64,000 nt of DNA, taken from NCBI GenBank assembly GCA_028583605.1, contig CM053325.1, positions 37,251,435-37,315,434 on the forward strand, given 5' to 3'. The notes beneath the pieces were generated by a model, which had not been told where the DNA came from, ran no database searches, and saw nothing but the letters and a program-made list of their open reading frames with translations. Positions 58,926-64,000 of this stretch are shown one piece after another (the stretch's first letter is position 1; the number at the start of each line of letters is the position of its first letter). Origin of the DNA: Dastarcus helophoroides (taxonomy: Eukaryota > Arthropoda > Insecta > Coleoptera > Bothrideridae). The translations under genes and the position numbers were made by a program.

Positions 58926-61900
58926 CGCTTGTAAATCTCTTCTATGTTTTGTCTTAACCACCGAAAGATGACTCTCATAGACTGAGATTATTGAGGATCG
59001 TGCCATGGCATCTGTGTGGAGCCTGACACCACCAAAGAATCCTAATGTGATCCTAAAGTTTGTTTAGCAGCGCTGATGATCCCGGTTATTATTTTCATTT
59101 GCTCTTTCGATGCATTTTGCTGCTGTGTGTATTGATATTAAAGTTGAGCTTGTCGTTAAGTTCGTATAAAGTGTAATGACACGTTCAGGTGTGAGATTTA
59201 AGATAAGATTAAGATAAGGATTTAGAGTAACTTCTCGCCAATCGTGGTCCCGGAGATAATATTGGTAATTTTCAATCAGGAAAAACTAAGTAGTGGCACT
59301 AGAAAACTACTACCATCATATCAACTGAAGGGTTTAGAGCAAAAAGAGCATAAGTATGTCCTATCTAGTTTTAAGTAACATAAATTATATGAAAAGAAAA
59401 CGTATAATTTTATTAGTAAAATCATTATATTCAAAAAAAGTATATGTTTGTACAAAAATCAAATTTGAAGTACTTGTACCCTTTTTGCACAAATATATTT
59501 ATTCATTTCAATGATTGTATTATTGAAACACATGCAGTTCTATCAATAAAATTTTATTGCCAAAAAAATAACAACCTATCATGGTTCAGTCAGAACTTAT
59601 GTCATCGATGTCGATTTTGTTGCCGGACTCTTTATGATCCTCTCGAGTGCGCTCAGGTCTCAATGTTCGTTTTCTTCCTGTTGTTTTCTTTTGACATGTT
59701 CCTAATGGTGCATGTTGTGTAAAATAAATGGTACACTGGAGGTATATAATCTAAAAGACTCTATAGAGTTTTCCTTCTTTCAAATTTAATTGGAACCAAA
59801 CTTGTATACAGCTGTGTAAATGTGTTATTAAACAAATAAGATGGGCGTTTAGTAGAACTAAGTCCAGATATACATTTCAAGAATGGATAAAAATCATTCA
59901 AAGAAAAACAATTCGAATTCTTGCTCATATCTAAAGTGGGTTATTTCTCTAAACTTAATAGGTCTTCTTCCTGTATCTTTTTCTAAATCTTTTATTAATT
60001 TATTTAACTTTTTAAAAAAATAGACTTGTTCTTGGGTCATGCTACGCACTACAAATTTTTTGCAGGAACAAGCAATCACTTCTCCCCAATTCTAGAAAAT
60101 AAAAACTTGAGTATTTTTTTTGCAATTTCCAATTCTAGCGAAATTTCTATCATACTTTATATATGTAGAGCCAGACTCCAGAAATTTAGGGTAAATTTTT
60201 TTTTTAGATAGTTGTTTTTGCTAAAAAACTAAATTTTATTGAGTTTATAGAGTTGTTTTGGTTTAGCACATAAAAAACAATTTAACAACCCGCTTTTAAT
60301 ATAAATACCACCTTAGTATGACACATCTATCTTTAAAATATTAGATGACTGTTGAGTGCAAAACCGGTAAAAATGATCTTGTACCATTTTTGCACCAACA
60401 GGTTTTCGATAATTGCTCAGTAGATATATCTACCGATTCAAACATGAAGCTAGTACTTGCCCAATACGCTTACACCCTTTTTGTTCGAAAAGAATACACG
60501 CTTAAGTTTCGGTATTTACAAATAACTCAAAAAACAAGAAAATCTCACTCTTACCCTTTTTGATCGAACCCCTTTAACTGTCATCGGTTGATCGTATTTT
60601 CCCACCAGAAGACTACAAAGCTTAGTTTCTAACGTTTTATTAAAGTAAATATTGTGTTTCTTGTAAAACTACGCAAGTTGGTTAAATAGAGTTCCAGTGG
60701 GTTACGAAATCCAACCTATATCGATTATCTAGCCAACGATCTAAGAAATTTGTCAACACTTTCAAGTGATCCTCGAATTAAAATGTTTGGGGAGAAACCA
60801 TATTATAAAAGTTTATAAAGTTTACTTTAAATCATTCGTTAGTTGTTGTAAGTAATTTTTAACAGCATTTACTATAATACTTTGAAAAAAAGTCAGCATC
60901 CCATCTAATGTACTTAACACCAAATTCCTTGCTAATAATCGTGCAATAATAAATCAAAACTCGTGAGTTTGCACCAGAAACAATATAATAATTAATAATT
61001 ACCTTTGTGCGTATTAGTATCGAAAAATCAACATTAGATAATCGTTAATTATAGTGGAATCCCAGCGTTTGCTTTGTTTTGCTTGGCTAAAGAGCCTGCA
61101 ACGTACAGATTTTTTTCTACCTTTGGCACTAAAAGGCGATAAATCAAAAGGTCCCTAGAAAACGATCCATTCCTCTTCGGGCAGCCTGAGAAGCAATCGC
61201 AAAACTTCATGGCGTAAATAACACCGTATTCATGTCATACAGCATAATAGATTAAAATGATAAAATTTGTAATTATTAGGACGACTGCAATCGCATATGA
61301 TGCTGATCACGATTTTTATTAGAGTGCCAATCAAGCAAAGGTAAAGATACATGAATGACTCATAGCTAAAGTGATTCGATAACTGCGAAATAAATTTACT
61401 TTCTCTGGTATTAAAAAAATAGTTTCAGAATTTACGAATCAAGTTAAATGAATTAGGGTACATCATTCTAAAACGACAAATTGTCTAAGTCAAAAAGACA
61501 TATTTTTATAAAAATTGCTGAACGTACTTTGAAACACACAAGTCTTTGAAATTGATCACAATAAGTGAAAGAATGTACAATTATGCGAAAAAAATTGTTA
61601 ATTTGTAAAAGAAATATTGGTTTGTTAAAGGGTGCATATATGTACCTTACGTTGCCTTGTACATGTAATCAAATTAGAATTTCAAGGCACGAAAACTTCG
61701 TACCAAAGCTTTGTGCACGGTTAATTGCAGAAATCGTTAACATGCAAACTTTAAATAAGATGGCAAAAAATAAGAATTTATAAGGCGTAAGTTGCGAGGT
61801 AAGACATGAACATAACTATGTTAATTTTAAATAGAGCAATTAATAACACCCTTCGTGACCAGCCCTGCCCATCCAGAGTGCTCTGAATGCCAGATGAAGA

Positions 61901-62269
61901 AACTGCGCTGATGTGTGCAGCTGAAAAATCCTGCCCCGCTAACCGGAATGAAACTTTCAGCGAAACTTTCAATTAAGTGCAATTAACAGCGCTTTAGTTA
62001 TTATTTCATGTTCGTGCATTTAGAGATTTTTACACCACAAGTGAAACATGTCTACTTGATTTTAATAGCTACTCCAGAACTTTATTATTGCATTGGAATA
62101 TAGTAGGTTTTTGGAAAAATTTTACCTCATATTTTTAAGAAACTACAACGTAAGCAAGTTGGTACAATGCTCCGGTAACCTAACTTGAAATGGTGGGTTC
62201 CACTCTCGCTCGAGGCATAGCGTTTTTAGGGAACATTGCACACTGGAATCTAAAATTCGATTTAACATC
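58926..62269. other. spacer, no gene supported
   Basis: Frames of 60-92 residues occur (for example 59444-59722, 60345-60563, 61565-61783), but none shows a recognisable domain or splice structure. No RNA gene recognised. Confidence 0.45.
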
Positions 62270-62640
62270 AAGAAAAATCATAGGCGGTTAATGTGCAGTG
62301 TAATTGACTAGTGACTGACCGAAACTACATTTTCTGCCTATACCGAAACCGACTTACGACTTAAGTTCCATAATTGAAATGGAAATGGTAATTTCCGCGA
62401 ACTGGAATAGAACTCTGAAACCTATCACGAATCCAGAATTCGCTCATTGATAAGCGGTTAATGGTAGTGTTATAGACTAATGGACGACCAAAAATACATT
62501 TTTTGGTGAAACTAAAACCAAATTTCCACTTATGTTCTATGCTGGAAATAAAAATTTTGATCTGCGCGAACAGGAATCGAATCTGAAACCTTTCTACTGG
62601 CAGACAAACTCTCTCACCATTGAGGTACCCCACATCATCC
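62270..62640 (-). mobile_element. two-unit, tRNA-derived SINE-like repeat
   Basis: On the minus strand the upstream unit has a pol III A-box-like TACCTCAATGG (62617-62627) and a B-box-like GATTCGATTCC (62573-62583), about 35 bases apart as in tRNAs, followed by a body of about 120 bp. The second unit (about 62446-62276) repeats head and body with more changes (B box GAGTTCTATTCC). Shared body words are TAAGCGGTTAATG/TAGGCGGTTAATG and GA(C/T)CGA/ACCAAAA.TACATTTT. The acceptor stem of a real tRNA does not pair, so this is a SINE-like derivative, possibly dimeric. Confidence 0.5.
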
Positions 62641-64000
62641 CTTCAACTCAACTTATTTTTTTCGTGTACCGTAAAATCAATACCTCTTAGAGTTCTGATT
62701 TAGGAAGAAACTGAAACCGAGACTTATTTAAACCTGTTTTATTATTGTACGATGTCCCATCAAATCTAATGTGTATTAGTACCTGCAAGTTGGACTAGTG
62801 GCAGAAATTAAAGGACATAAAAAAAACAAATTTTCAGGTAATTGTTAAAAGGCTGTAACCTGAAGTAAAATGGTCGTAGAGAACAAAAAATAAATTGAAG
62901 TTACAAGTCTCTAATTTTCAGATCTTCAGTTGAATATTTTTTTAGCGTGAATAGTTTTTGACCAATCATTAGAAATACATAGAAGGAATTTTTTGGGTGC
63001 CTTTAAAAAGGTCCATAGACTTCAATATTTTTTTCCAGTAATTTTATTATAAATGCCTTTAGATAATTTAGTCCCCTTTAATTTGACCAGTTTTTGCGCC
63101 CTGTGCAATTATCTTTTGTTGAGTTATCGTCGTAAAAAAAAAAAAGTCTTCTTTGACTTCGCAATAAATAACTCTGAAAATAATGACTGTGCAAAAAATT
63201 ATGAAACTAATATAATATTCTGTAGAAGTCTTAGTTTTTGGCAAGGTTAGGATTTTATGCAAATACATATAATTTGCATATTTTATCAACTTAATGCATA
63301 TAATTGAATGAAGTGCACATGCTGTCATATTTTTGTGAAATTTTAAGATATTTATATTTCATCCCAAAAGTTTTTCCCCCAAAACTACCTGTATTTGCTA
63401 GTAACTATTTTGGGTAGTGTTCTTAATGACCCGTAATTATTAAGCTGTTTTGGACATTCCCCAGCCTTTAGATCGTTTTATTACCTCCTTAAAGTTTGAA
63501 TTAATACCTAGATAATAAACTCCAAGACAAAGAAATGTTTGCGAGAGCGCTTAGTTCTTGGAAATTGTCAGTATTTTTCCTCAAATGTTGAAAGCAGGGC
63601 CATTTGCCTCAGTTTGCTTTAATTCTTTGACTCTATCGGTTGCATGCGCAAATGTGACTTAAGTATTGTTTGAGTAACAACGCTCATGAAAGATACCTAA
63701 AGACAGTGGTTTTCCCCAACTGCGGATAAAAAAATTTCCCGAACATTGGATTAGGAAAAAATATTTTGCAAAGTTTGCAGCAAAATGGTAAGTAGTAACC
63801 CTTTATTTTATTATGAAACCTATTGCTTGATATATTTTTTTTATTTTCTCTAAGATTCCGACAGAAAAGGAAGTTTAGATTAGGCGACACATTAAAACTT
63901 CTTTGCATCAAAACAAACTACAGAATTCAAAAGTTAACAAAAAACTGCAAATGTCACTGCTTCAGACAACTGCTTCATATTCTAGAAGTAATAAAGAGGA
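62641..64000. other. spacer, no gene seen
   Basis: A/T-rich; frames at 63053-63328 and 63684-63911 show no recognised domain. Nothing else supported to the window edge. Confidence 0.45.

Noticed and set aside
62560..62632. tRNA gene on the minus strand
   Set aside because: A and B boxes are tRNA-like, but the acceptor stem does not pair, no proper anticodon arm is seen and the unit is duplicated with a body; better explained as a SINE-like derivative.

Overview
The window is A/T-rich, intron-style eukaryotic DNA, almost certainly from an insect or another arthropod. It has no bacterial gene organisation. It carries a Ty3/gypsy LTR retrotransposon with a Leu-type primer site, a non-LTR element of a type common in arthropods, several foldback (long inverted repeat) transposons, and a decayed gene of the DUF4806-type family known from insects. 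No intact host protein-coding gene could be supported. Most short open frames lie in low-complexity or repeat DNA and look like chance.

Layout, left to right. 0-8.4 kb: A/T-rich spacer, a small tandem duplication (1.7 kb), and two adjacent 3' ends of a non-LTR retrotransposon (6.42-7.15 kb) separated by a lone piece of a foldback-element arm. 8.44-10.8 kb: a five-exon DUF4806-like gene with recognisable splice sites, broken by stop codons, frame changes and a lost acceptor. 10.8-25.5 kb: mostly degenerate A/T low-complexity DNA with a recurring GAAA/AAATTTTGAG-like theme, one copy (A) of a dispersed repeat, a foldback MITE (18.54-18.79 kb) and an LTR remnant (18.86-19.05 kb).

25.55-31.15 kb: an almost full-length Ty3/gypsy element on the minus strand (LTR, PBS, Gag with zinc knuckle, protease, RT, RNase H, integrase, PPT, LTR). 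It is dead: it has stops, frameshifts, a deletion that removes the middle of RT, and a Lys at the expected third integrase catalytic position. 31.2-44.1 kb: spacer, dispersed repeat copy B carrying a hammerhead-ribozyme-like fold, a pyrimidine-rich low-complexity block, a 269-bp palindrome, a pair of hairpin-bearing direct repeats, a second gypsy copy cut off inside gag (42.05-43.68 kb), and dispersed repeat copy C, again with a hammerhead-like fold.

46.2-55.6 kb: a nest of four separate long-inverted-repeat elements. The first encloses four diverged minisatellite units of about 130 bp and a pentanucleotide satellite with 54 perfect TCATG units. A third hammerhead-like fold of a different family lies at 49.63-49.68 kb. 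55.6-64 kb: a tandem duplication with GGTAATCCGACACC motifs, an inverted pair near 58.1/58.9 kb, and a two-unit, tRNA-derived SINE-like repeat at 62.3-62.6 kb.

The most interesting signal is the set of three self-cleaving hammerhead-type RNA folds embedded in dispersed repeats. All have very short, palindromic stem III segments, as described for Penelope-like retroelements. Everything here was read by eye; identities and boundaries are estimates.
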